Shown piece by piece: positions 11,251 through 21,808 of a stretch of DNA of 64,000 nt (position 1 is its first letter; every line of letters begins with the position of its first letter). Position numbers and translations under genes: made by a program. Below the pieces are notes generated by a model that worked only from the letters and a program-made list of their open reading frames with translations, was not told where the DNA came from and made no database searches. The stretch comes from Garcia nutans (lineage: Eukaryota > Streptophyta > Magnoliopsida > Malpighiales > Euphorbiaceae): positions 7,921,501 to 7,985,500 of the forward strand of contig CANTUV010000053.1 of assembly GCA_947685225.1 (NCBI GenBank), read 5' to 3'.

Positions 11251-12235
11251 GCTCCCATGCCTATGGCTCTAATAGGAAGTTTGCAGTTTGAAGATCTATT
11301 AGCAGTGTCACATTAGCTCCAATTTACAAATGGCCTTCGCTTAACCCATATCTATTATAGACTCCATTTCAAGCTTTTTAAAGACCTATTTATCTCTCTT
11401 GGTAGGTAGAGTTTATTAGTAGAGATTGCTTGAAAAAGCATACATATAGGATAGAATATATTTAAACTCGATGATACTTTTGGCCAAGTAATGTGTATGT
11501 GCCTATTTGAAGTGCAACATTTCTTTCTCAAATGGAAATGATTCCCAAATTTAGTATGGTAACTAGGGTTATGATATTTCAGATGTGTTAATTTGAAAGA
11601 CAAACCCTGAGGTATATTGACATTGATTTGACAAAGCCAACATTTGATTTCAAAATTAAAATTAAATAAAAAAAGAAAAAAAAGGTGTTTTTTTGTCACA
11701 TGAGCCTTTAAGCATAAGTAAGTATGTTGCACTGTCGAATCTTAAAGGACACATTGGGCAAGGTAGGCTAATGAAAGAATTGTTCATGAGGTTATGAAGA
11801 AACTATCTACTAATATGTTGAATCATGGTTTGAAATAGATGTCTCATGTATCTCTGACTACCTGCTTAGGCCACACCCACTACTCATGTTTTCTACAACT
11901 TGAAGATAAAAAACATGGATGTGTCGATGTCTTCTAATGTCCCAATGTAAAGTCTAAATGAACATCTCAAAGGTACCAATGGAAGTGCTTTGGCCTATCA
12001 TCTCAATCTATGAGTCAATATAATCATTGTATCACCCATGCATATCCTCCATACATGAGCATATCACATTGTATTCTTATTGTCTTGTGTTTCCTATTCT
12101 TTATCAAGGTAAATACCCAATGCTCTATGAAGCAAATAGTGAGAAGCACACATAGCTTTAGGGGCATAAAAGGCCCATTGCTTGAGTAAGATCCAATCAC
12201 TTCACAAAAATGAAGACGCATGACAACCCTAGTTA
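11251..12235 (+). mobile_element. T3: Tat-like internal fragment
   Basis: Plus-strand post-gag sequence collinear with 7110-8010 of T2 and 46440-47330 of T7. It follows the T2 3' LTR directly, so T2 may have inserted into T3. It stops at a head-to-head junction with T4 near 12200-12250, where a GACGCATGACAACCC stretch occurs twice, about 27 bp apart. No coding capacity. Confidence 0.75.
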
Positions 12236-12239
12236 CCAT

Positions 12240-13976
12240 GACGCATGACAACCCAATGTGTCCTTTGAGGTTCAATGATTCAACATACTTCCCTTAACTT
12301 GAAGGCTTTATTTTTTTTTAATTTTGAAATCAAATGTTGGCTTTGCCAAATCAATGTCAATGTACCTCAGGACTTGATTTTCCAAATTAATATATCTATA
12401 ACATGATAACCCTAGTTAGCATACTAAGCTCGGGAATCATTTCTATTTAAGCAAGAACTGTTGCACTTCAAATAGGCACATACACATTACTTAGTCAAAG
12501 GTTTCATTGAGTTTGAATTTCGCCTATCTCATATGCATGCTTATTCAAACTATCTCCACTAATAGACTCTACCTACCAAGAGAGATCAACAGGTCTTTGA
12601 TAGGCTTTAAATGGGGTCTATAAGCGACACGGGTTTAAGTGAAGGCCATTTTGAGATTGGAGTTGATGTGTCACAATGGACAAACCTTCACACTACAAAT
12701 TGCTTATTTGAATTTTAGGCAGTTGGGAGCAATCTTGCTAGATTCCAAATTCCTTTTATCTTCTTGGCATTAATCTGGATCTTGATTAGGACAGTCTTTG
12801 CCCTTGCAAAAAGTTTGGTACCCAAATTTGTTTCTTTTCTTCTTCTCTCTTTCCTTTCTTTTTATTTTTCTTACTCTTCCCTTTCTTTCTCTTTATTTTT
12901 CTTATTCTTCTATTTCTTTGAGCATTTTATCATTTTGTCATTCTTCCTTGTAGGACTGTCAAGTACAGAGCTTTCAAGAGCTAGATGGTCTTTCTCCCTT
13001 TTTTATCCAATTTTGATTGAATCTTTGGTTGGGTTGGACCAATTCCAGTCAAACCGTCCTTATAAACCAAATGAAAGCCTTTTGCTGCATTAGGTAAAAG
13101 AGAACTCGGTTGGCTTTCTTAACTGCCTTTTTAGGTTTTTTCTTTTTTTTCTTTTTTTTTCTTTTATCCTTTTTTTGTCCTTTTTTTTCTTCTTTTTTCT
13201 TTTCTTTTTCTTTTTTTTTGGTTCTAGCTCTAAAAGAGTTGTCTTATTTGTACCAACTTGTATTTCTAATAATGGATGGGTGGAGTGACATAAATCTTCT
13301 TTAACAGGGATAAATCATTTGTTACTCTGACGTTGTCTTGATATATTGGAGATATTAGGAGAACTTCAACTACCCTTATGGTCTTGATGACATCAACTAT
13401 CCTTATGATCTTAACTATTCATTCCTTCCTTTGAACTTCTTACCTCTTCATCTTAGTGATCATAAGACTTGTCAAAAGTATCACAACAGCTCAGGGTAGG
13501 TTGTTGAGGTTATATGCCAATGAAAAGAAAGCTAAAACTTTATGAAGGCTCAAAGGGACAACTAGAGATTAATATCTAATTGGGTGGATACTAGTTATTG
13601 GCTAACCAAACAATGCCTAGATCATTTCTCTCTTAAATAAGCTGAGTTAAATTTTGCCTCGAAAGTTTATCAAAGCATGTTCTAAAACCAACTAGGACCT
13701 AGACAAAGGTAATTATGTAGGAGCCCTCTCTAAGTAAGCAGCAATTCCCTTATCTAGTAAAGTCATTCAAGTCATGATGCATAAATATATTAATTCATGA
13801 ATCATCAAGCTAGATTGCTCATTGGTTGAGCACCAAAATGAACAATGACCAACAAAAATTTTGATGAAAGTAATTTATGCAAACAACTTTAAATTTGAAA
13901 AACACAATTATTCCAATTAGATATTAAAGAAAGCAAAATTGAAAAGCAACATTCAAGCTAAGGAAAGTTTGTCGAG
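12240..13976 (-). other. T4 post-gag non-coding region
   Basis: Minus-strand counterpart of 5854-7560 and 45091-46910. It includes a polypyrimidine (plus) stretch at 13128-13231. Plus-strand open frames at 12764-13093 and 13110-13304 are low-complexity (runs of F, L, S) and I do not regard them as genes. Confidence 0.6.
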
Positions 13977-15536
13977 TTAAGCTTCTTCTCCTTTCACATC
14001 TTTAATATTCCCATCTTGAAAGGATGATAAAATAAAATCTTCTTCCAATCCTTTTCCTACCATGAAGGTTGCTGGTGGTGGCACTCTTCCAAATTTAGGC
14101 AAAGGATTGTTCTTGGTATTGGGCTTGTTTGGCTTAGGTAGCTTACCACTGTCAATTAGATTCTGGATCTCATACCTCAACTTCATACAATTGTTCGTTT
14201 CGTGTCCAGGCCTTTGATGGAATTAGTAAAATGCATTAGTATCAAAGTTAGGTGGAAGAGGATTAGACAAAGGATGAGGAGTCAAGGGTTGTAACAATTC
14301 CTTCTTTTGTAGCTTATTAAGAACCTAAGACAGCGGCTTCCCTAATTTTGAAAACTGCCTCATTCCTCCTTGAATAGTGGCATTAACATCAACTTCCTTT
14401 TGTGTACTTTGATTGCTCGGCTGATAATTTCCTTTCTCATTCCTTCTTGCAAAAAAATGGCTCTTCTCTCTTTCCCATTCTTCGATTTGCAAACCAGCTT
14501 GGAGAAGATCTTTGAAATAAGAGATGAGTGTATGAGACATTCTTTCATGAAGACTGGGCAACACCCCTCTCACAATCATCCTTATTTGATCAGATTCATT
14601 GGGCCTCTTCTTGAGAAGTACATCCTTATTTCTCCATCTCTTCACATAGACCACAAAATTCTCATTTGGCCTTTGTCTAATAGACTCAACTTCCATTAAG
14701 GTAACTTCCAACTCGACATTGTACCCATATTGTTGAATGAAAGCCTTGTACAACATGTCCTAATCTTTTTGAGTACTTTCCTCTAAGGTGTAGAACCAAT
14801 TTTGGACAACAGGGTCCAATGAGAGCATGAAATATCTTAGAGTTTGAGCCATAGTGGCTCGGGCAGACTGCATGGCAGTGATATACTGTTTCACATGGAG
14901 GTGAGGATTTCTAGTTCCATCAAACTTTGCAAAAGATGGCATCTTGAATTTGTATAGCACTTCTTCATCTAGCTCAAATAATTTGTCAACTTTAGACATT
15001 TCTTTGGTTTTTAGCTTCTTCTCAAATTTCTTTTCTAAATTCGCAATCATTTTTTCAACATCAAAAGTCTCAATTTTCTCCATAGCTGATCTTTCAACAA
15101 TCTTTAGTTCTTTCTTCTTGTCTTGAGGATCTTGGAAGTATTGAGCCCAATCATTATCATCATCAATGATCACCTTATCATCATCAAAAACCACTTCACC
15201 AACTTTAGTCTTCCCTTTGTCCTTTGGCTTCTTAGTGCTAGCAGATGCTTCGGCATGATTTCCTAAAATTGCAGCCAATTGATTCTTCATGGTCTCAACC
15301 AGGGCCTCTTTTATTTCTTCCATCTTGGCATTGAGGGTGTCGTCCACCATTCTTTGAATTTTTTCAGGCTCCATTGCTTTTGGTGAGCAAGTGATTGAGT
15401 TGCTACTAGATTCTTCGTCTTCGGCATAGGTCAAATTGTCGTAAGCTTTTGAACTGTCATAATCCAGGGCTATGAGCCAGAGAGGATCAATGATATGAGA
15501 TGCAAATGTATGCATGTATGCACAAACAATCAACAA
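13977..15536 (-). pseudogene. gag: Tat-like gag pseudogene (T4)
   Basis: The longest gag reading frame of the family here. Three open blocks in one frame (15536-14760, 14756-14325, 14186-13977) are separated by stops at 14760-14762 and 14325-14327 and by further lesions between 14325 and 14186. Features in order: a leader-like N-terminus (PLWLIALDYDSS), a Lys/Glu-rich helix (about residues 55-160), a gag core with KMPSFAKFDGT and DPVVQNWFYTLEES, then RQRPNENF and EEWEREK. The zinc-finger-like motif is damaged (first Cys lost, near 14220). The tail matches T1. It is the best reference for what T7 gag lacks. Confidence 0.87.
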
Positions 15537-16431
15537 AAAAAGATAAATAGGATGTTCCTTCCAACCTTATAACTTCCACACACGAATGGCTAGTCTCTTT
15601 TCCTAAGTATATACGGTTAACAAAATACCAACATGGGGTATCTTATTTTTTAAATATTTCTCTCGGACGTTTTCAACCAATAGTTATATTTTCGAAAATG
15701 GAAATCAGTTCATGATAATTCCCATTAATTAGGTTTTAATCCATTCAACCAACTAAAGTAGCTTTTATGCTATATTGGATTAAAACTAAATTAAGAGGTT
15801 TATTATAAATAGATTTCTCACTTGAAAAAGTAACTAGTAGTTCATGCCAAAAACAAGCCCATGATTAATTATTCTTAGTATAAACTAGGCTCACAATTGA
15901 TTTTTGGTATTTCATAATTGACCTAAATAATTTGTAAGCTCTTTGTGGGAAAAGGTTGGATGAAAATAACTTTGTTTCTAAGCCCATTGTAAAAATATTT
16001 TAGAAAAAATGGATTTTGGGCTTAGTATTTGTGTTATGAGCAAAAGAATTTTTGATTTATTTTTAGAAAAGTTTTATATCCAAAGACCATCTTGAAAAGT
16101 TTTGAAAATAGCTTTGGTCTTTTAGATTTTAAAGAAAAATTTATTTTGAGCTCACAATGTATTTAGGTCATATTAGAAAAAGAACAAACCAAATAAGCCA
16201 TGATTTAAGCCAAGATAAATTAACCGTAGTCAAAAAACATGCATTTGGGGTAAAAACCTAAGGAAAGTAACTAGGCCAATTACATGAGCTTTAGTCTTTG
16301 GGTTAAAAGGCTTAGGTTCCCATAGCAAGTATATGCCAAATGGTACGAGGCTATGAGTGGTTATGCCATGCTCGATCTCCATACCTTGAGTGAAAGTATG
16401 GTATTCCTTACATAACACAGCACGGGTAACA
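15537..16431 (-). other. T4 leader, truncated
   Basis: Non-coding, aligned with 2525-3510 of T1 and 33370-34320 of T7. It breaks off at 16432, where the LTR begins without a primer site. Confidence 0.6.
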
Positions 16432-18156
16432 CTTAGGGTTTTGGGATTTTAGAATTATTATTATTATTATTTAGACTTACTGTAAAGATTACAAATTTAG
16501 GTTTATGTCTTAATTTAGAGTTCTTTAATTAACATTTAGGGTTTTGGGATTTTAGAATTATTATTATTATTTAGACTTACTGTAAAGATTTTGAAAATTT
16601 GGAATGGATTAAGATTTTATGAATTTAAGAAAGTAGTAAGGTTTTTTGGTTAATCAAATTAGGGTTTAGAGGTAACACCATGAAATTAGGGTTTTGGAAT
16701 CTTAAAACATTAGGGTTTGTAAATCACGGTTGCTGGATTGTGATTTTAGGTTTACTGGATTATGGCTCTAGGGTTACGATTTATTTGTCATAAAATTTTG
16801 AGGTTTTAAGAATTAGGGTTTAGGGTGTTGATGAATTTGTCATAAAGTTTTGATGCTTTAAGAATTTAGGTTTTAGGAAAACTAAGATTTACTGCATTGG
16901 GTTTTGAGAAAGTTAGGGTTTTTGATATTTTGGAAAACATATTTGATCTTAGTATTTAAGAAATAGTTTAGAGTTTTATAAAAATAATTATGATTTAAAG
17001 AAACTATAAAGAAGATTAGGGTTTCGAGATTTAAGAAGACATTTGGAAATTTTGGACAAAAAGTTAGAGTTTAGATGAAAATAGTTCGAGGAAAACAATT
17101 TACGATTTTTAAAGTTTTGGAAACAGAAAAGAAATTTAGGGCTTTTAAGGTTTTTGGAAGCAGAAGAGTAATTTAGGGTTTTTTGAAGTTTTGGAAACGG
17201 GAGAGAAATAATTTAGGGTTTTAAAGTTTCTGGAAACAGAAGAACAGTTTTAGGGTTTTAAAGTTTTGATCACTGACTAAGGCTACTGAATGAATGTACG
17301 ATTTAATGTAAAACATATTACTAAGTTTAATAATTTAGGTTACTGACTTAATATCAAATGATAAAAACATTGTAAATAACATCAAATCAAAGATTTATAA
17401 TCAAACCTCCGTTCGTTGGTTCCTCCACAATTTGCTTCTAGATGAACAATGACACAGGCAATCCTGTTGCCTTTGATGGATTGATTATTTCTTGTTGCTA
17501 ATGTCTCTTGCTTGCTAGGGATTTTCTTTTGGCCGATAAAATGGTTGAGTCTCCAATCCAATCAAACAATTTTTTCCTCCTAATCAAAAGTCCCAAGTTT
17601 AGCTCAGTAAAAATAAATTTTCGATCCAATCAAAAGTCCCCTAATTCTGTGTTTTAATGTGGTATTTATAGGAAAAATAATAAACCTACATCTAATTGTC
17701 TAAGGAAACTAAAACTAATTAGGAAAAGAAACAAAAACCAAATAGAATTTGGTTAAAAAAAATATGCTGAAAAATTGCACTGGCAAAAAAATGCTAATGA
17801 AAACTGCGAGCGCTGGCTGGGAAAATTGCCGACGAAAATTGCGAGCTAGCTGGGGCGGGCGCCAAATTGCCACAAGAATTTCCTAAGGTGAATTGGCCCA
17901 AAGCCATTTCCCCGCAGGAATTTCCTGCTGTGAAATGGCCTATTGCCGATTCGCCAAAGGCCATTTCACCGCAGGAAATTCCTTCGCTGTTATTTATTTA
18001 TTTATTTAAATTTATTTAAATTTACCATTTTTATTTTTATTAAAAATTATAAATAATAAATAATAAAATAAATATTATTTAATTAAAATAGCACAAAAAT
18101 TATTTTGGACTATAAAAAATATCATACCAGACTGGGTCAAAAATTAAGGGTCTACA
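16432..18156 (-). repeat. 5' LTR of T4, internally deleted
   Basis: On the minus strand it begins TGTAGACCCTTAATTTTTG at 18156 and stops mid-LTR at 16432. About 0.75 kb carrying the hairpins and LTR end is missing. A TATA box reads TATAAATA (plus 17663-17670). A segment of about 104 bp is tandemly duplicated (16434 onward and 16538 onward, each with TTAGGGTTTTGGGATTTTAG). U3 (17800-18000) is CpG-rich with strong palindromes. Telo-box-like TTAGGGTTT motifs are dense at 16530-17270. Confidence 0.85.
17903..17939. repeat. 37-bp imperfect palindrome in T4 U3
   Basis: Arms GCCATTTC..CGCAGGAA and TTCCTGC.G.GAAATGGC pair at 16 of 18 positions around a single central base. A second partial copy of the arm sequence lies at 17959-17985 (GGCCATTTCACCGCAGGAAA). 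It lies upstream of the TATA box relative to the minus-strand promoter. Confidence 0.7.
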
Positions 18157-18364
18157 GTTCACTTAAAGCAACTGCATCAATTCGAATTTGTTAAAGCATG
18201 CAAATCAACAAGGGTTTATTTAAAGCACCCAAACCAGCCTAAATTTCTTGAAGTATCCAAAATCAGCCAAAATCTATCAAGGCAAACTGCTTTTCACTTT
18301 CTAATTAAATTCAAGATTGTTTAAGTAGGGGGCAAGACTGTAGACCCTTAATTTTGGCCCTGAA
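18157..18364 (+). mobile_element. T5: Tat-like element 3' end, cut by Tekay-A
   Basis: Plus-strand 3' UTR with degenerate AAGCACCCAAA-type repeats, a polypurine tract AAGTAGGGGGCAAGAC (18323-18338) and the first 26 bases of an LTR (TGTAGACCCTTAATTTTGG from 18339). At 18365 it is replaced by Tekay-A. It could be the far side of T3, with T4 inserted between them, but their equivalent positions are not contiguous. Confidence 0.75.
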
Positions 18365-19189
18365 TGTAATATCCTCATGTATGCCCTAGAAGTTTTGACT
18401 ATGTTGTTGTTGTTGTTGTTGTTTTAAATTGGATTGAATGTATATGTTATGTGAGAAGAAAAGAATTTGAGAATAGAATGGTTATGTATATGTGTTTTGG
18501 GAAAGAAAATAGGGTTTAGAGAAAAGTGTATATGTTGTTTATATGTTAATATATATAACATATAAGTTGGTCAAATGCAAGGTCAATGGAAGAGAGATAT
18601 TTTTATGGGATATGTGTAATTACGTATATGGGCATGCAAGGGACAAAAGCTAGAACAAATGGTTAAGGGTGTTTTGGTAATTTTCCTTGTAGGAATTGCA
18701 TGGTGGAGATTAAAAGAAGAAGAAGTGGTTGACTTGAGTTTATTTTCTTGTCTTTTCTCATGTGAGTGTGCCGGCCATTGAAGAAGAGAAAGAGCTAGAG
18801 AGGGCTTGAAGTTCTAAACTCAATTTGAAAGGAGATTCAAGGAATTAAGTGGAAGATTTGTGAAATTCATCAACTTTGGTAAGTCCTTTCTCTTGATTTT
18901 CTTTTGTTATTTTGAAGTGGAGTTGGAAATGAATTTTGGTTTGTTGAGATGATGATTAAATGTGTTTGTAATGAGTTTTTAAATGTTGTTTTTGATTTTA
19001 AGTGAAGAAGTTTAAGAGGTGTTGTTGTTGGATGTGTTGGAGTTGATTTTGTTTTAGAGTTTTGAAGTGTTACATGATGTTTTCCTTGTGTTTGCTTCAT
19101 TATTTTCAAAGATCTTCCTGTGGTTGGTGTTTGTTGGAATTTTGGACTTGGAAATGGGATTTTGGCCGAGGGCAGTAGCCTTCTGGATG

Positions 19190-19329
19190 CCACGCCCGTG
19201 GCCTTGATTGGCCATGGCCGTGGCCATTGGTAGGCTTTTGGTGCCATGGCCGTGGAGGATGGAAGCTTGAGTGGCAGAAGTGTTTTGTACCCCACGCCCG
19301 TGGTGGTTTTGGTGGCCACGACCGTGGTC
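19190..19329. repeat. Palindrome array CCACGNCCGTGG in Tekay-A LTR
   Basis: Five copies in 140 bp: 19190-19202, 19210-19225, 19244-19255, 19292-19303 and 19314-19329, each near CCACGCCCGTGG or CCATGGCCGTGG. The block is far more GC-rich than the LTR around it. It is repeated in the 3' LTR at 26685-26824. Confidence 0.85.
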
Positions 19330-20040
19330 TATAATGAATGATGTTGAAGTGTAATTTTATGATTTAAGGTTTAAGATGAAGTTATTAAGTGATTAAATGG
19401 TATTGGAATTGATGGATTGCATCATTCTTTGGATTAGGGTTTGATAGAAGGTGTTTTGCCCTAATTTGGGAAGTGAAGAACTTTGCAAGAAGGAAGGTGT
19501 TTAGAGTTGTGTGACTTGTGATTGAGGTAAGTACAAATCTTGTGTTGATACATACATGTGACATTGCATTGATGATGCATATGAAGTTGAGCTTGATCAT
19601 ATATATGATGATAATGGTAATGCATATGATACTATGTGATATTTCATGTATTGTGACTTATGTGATGAGTAATGTGTTTTGTTATGTTTATATCAATAAT
19701 GCTATATGTATAATGTGATGGAACTTACACCTTTTGATATGAATGTACTAAGAGATCTTATTGCATTGTTGATATATATATTTATATGAATAATGTTAAC
19801 CTTGTGAAATGTAATGTATTGTATGCATATTGATGATAATATGATCAATTGTATTGATGTGATGAGAAGCCATTGTGATTGGCTATGATGATATAATTGA
19901 ATGATGTATGGCATATTTGCCTAATTGATGAGGAAGATTGAGAAAGAGTTTGATAAAGAGAATAAAGAAATAAGTGTATGCTTAATATGATATTCAGTTT
20001 CAGAGTTCTGGTTTTTGGAGGCATGCCTATTTAATGAAAG

Positions 20041-20218
20041 GTAACAGTCTTGCCGGGTTGAGGATCTCTTCAAATTGAATTTAATTGAGGTCCAAGAGAC
20101 TGGGTCTGTTACACAATGATAATTGATATTATGAGATATTTGATTTGTAACAGTCTTGCCGGGTTGAGGATCTCCTCGAGTTAGATGAGTTGACGATCCA
20201 AGAGACTGGGTCTGTTAC
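20041..20218 (+). repeat. Two 72-bp units bounded by GTAACAG and CTGTTAC
   Basis: Units 20041-20112 and 20147-20218 are both exactly 72 bp. Each starts GTAACAGTCTTGCCGGGTTG and ends GACTGGGTCTGTTAC. The ends are inverted repeats. The 3' LTR (27536-27607, 27642-27713) and Tekay-C (28673-28744, 28779-28850) keep the same lengths and the same 34-bp spacer, although Tekay-C differs a good deal in the interior. Confidence 0.85.
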
Positions 20219-20544
20219 GCTATCCATGGATAGAGATATATAAGTATTTGTTGCCTACGGGCTTGATAATTGTGTTTATGAACCAAAGCAGTAACTCTGA
20301 ATTCTGAATATCGTATTAAATACTTGATGGGCCCATAGGTGTCTAGGTTTTATGTATATCATAAATGATGTTCTAATGTAATGAAATGTTAATATTATTT
20401 AAATGATGAAACGGACTATTCACGGAATATTGTCTGTTGAATATGATCTTTATTGATTGAGTGTGTATCATTGATGTTGATTTGTTAATACATATATGAA
20501 ACATTGCATTGCATTAAAGCATAACATTAGCATGATTTGTCTTA

Positions 20545-20581
20545 CTAAGCCGTTGGCTTAGCGCGATAGTGTTAATCGCGC
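20545..20581 (+). other. Double hairpin near LTR 3' end (Tekay-A)
   Basis: CTAAGCC-GTT-GGCTTAG (20545-20561) runs into GCGCGAT-AGTGTTA-ATCGCGC (20561-20581), two perfect 7-bp stems sharing one base. Equivalent pairs are in Tekay-C (28274-28311), Tekay-B (36819-36856; 44214-44251) and the solo LTR (60877-60915). Confidence 0.8.
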
Positions 20582-21004
20582 AGGTGATAGAGTTGAACCC
20601 GAGAGCTCTTCGAAACCTAGTGAGAGTAGACATTGAGGTGTTGATTTTGGACTTAAAGATCAGAGCAGACTTGCCAATCAAGTATAACTTCTTTATGTTT
20701 TGTAAAATATTGTTTATAATGTAAATATATGTATATTTGTAAATACAGATTCAAATGTTTTCATATATGTAAATAATTTTATAACTTTCGCTGTGTAATA
20801 ATTAAATGTATGTATATATTGAATATATTTTATACTACAATTTAATGACTTCTTTTCTATAATATATAATGATAAAGATTATGGTAGTATATAAAATGTT
20901 TTGAATGTTAAGAAAATCCGTAGTATCCCTATGTTTATTGCATGTATGCTACATTGTGGTATTGTAGTGTGCATGTAATGGATGTGGGGGTGTTACAATT
21001 GTTT

Positions 21005-21016
21005 TGGTATCAAAGC
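21005..21016 (+). promoter_or_regulatory. Primer binding site (initiator Met-tRNA) of Tekay-A
   Basis: TGGTATCAAAGC, seven bases after the LTR. The canonical site TGGTATCAGAGC is present in Tekay-B (37226-37237), so Tekay-A carries a G-to-A change at one base. Confidence 0.85.
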
Positions 21017-21168
21017 CTAGGTTTGAGATTCTCAACCTAGGTAAAATGTAAGAAAAAGATTATTTTGATTTTAAAAAAAATGGTTTTTGAATAACATATA
21101 TGTTTGGGATTGGCAATCTCTGATCTTTAATAAGATGTAATCTGCTGTGTTTGCAGACTTAGGTTGTG

Positions 21169-21741
21169 ATGGATCCTCATTCGCGTCAGTCAGTTGAGGG
21201 AAGTGTGGAGAGTGTTGCTCCTGAGGATGGAGCTAGAGTTGATAGTGCTGGAGAGGCACCTGCTTCGGTGTCGGGTAGACCAGCTGGGGAGGAGGTTTCG
21301 CTAGCTTGGGTTAGGCATGTGGTAGAAGCTTTGAGGCAAGCACCAGTGCAACCACAGCCACCACCCCCTCAGCCTTTGGTATCTGTGAGGCACTATGACA
21401 AATTGAGGAAGTATGGAGCTGAAGATTTTATAGGTACTACTGATCCAGCAGTGGCTGAGCAGTGGTTAGACAAAGTACAGAGAATATTTGTTCAGTTGCA
21501 AGCCACTCCAGAGGAAAAGTTTGATTATGCAAGATCCTTGTTGCAGAAGGATGCATATAGTTGGTGGAAGACAGTGCCCCATTCTATGGATGATCCACCT
21601 ACTTTATCCTATACAGATTTTCTGAGAGAGTTTGAATCGAAGTATACTCCAAGGGAGTATAAAGATGGGAAGAAAAGAGAGTTTCTAGATTTGAAGCAAG
21701 ATCATCGGACCGTAACGGAATATGAGATTGAGTTTATTTGA
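21169..21741 (+). pseudogene. gag: Tekay-A gag, N-terminal part
   Basis: Starts at the ATG of 21169 (the GTG before it is an unlikely plant start). After a Pro/Gln-rich segment (PQPPPPQP) it holds the plant gypsy gag domain: YDKLRKYGAEDF, AEQWLDKVQRIF, DYARSLLQKDAYSWWK and YTPREYKDGK. It ends at TGA 21739-21741, where Tekay-B reads an Arg codon (CGA to TGA). A one-base insertion close behind (about 21748-21752) shifts the frame into the next block. Gag builds the cytoplasmic particle that packages the RNA. Confidence 0.9.
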
Positions 21742-21808
21742 TTAAGTCAGTAATGCTGGGGGCATAATATCAGATGAGATAGATAGATGCAGAAGATTTG
21801 AGGAGGGA

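Larger units (their letters stand above)
12236..18156 (-). mobile_element. T4: gag-only Tat-like LTR element, rearranged
   Basis: Minus-strand copy: LTR start at 18156, LTR to 16432, leader, gag (15536-13977) and post-gag region to the T3 junction. No 3' LTR is seen at the low end; the internal region runs straight into T3. The LTR end, primer site and start of the leader are deleted, with mid-LTR fused to leader at about 16432. The copy is therefore immobile. Confidence 0.82.
18365..20997 (+). repeat. 5' LTR of Tekay-A
   Basis: 2633 bp, TGTAATATCCTCATG to GGGGGTGTTACA. It contains a TTG microsatellite (18402-18423), TATA-rich sequence near 18530-18560, a CCACGCCCGTGG palindrome array (19190-19329), a pair of 72-bp units (20041-20218) and a double hairpin (20545-20581). 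A minus-strand open frame of 149 codons (19319-18870) recurs in the 3' LTR but looks like an accident of the GC-rich array. Confidence 0.93.

Noticed and set aside
12764..13304. Plus-strand ORFs rich in Phe, Leu and Ser
   Set aside because: Read from the polypyrimidine strand of a purine tract; low complexity.
18870..19319. 149-codon minus-strand ORF in both Tekay-A LTRs (copy at 26365-26814)
   Set aside because: The two copies are recent duplicates by LTR synthesis, so being open in both is not evidence of selection. It spans the palindrome array and resembles no family I know.
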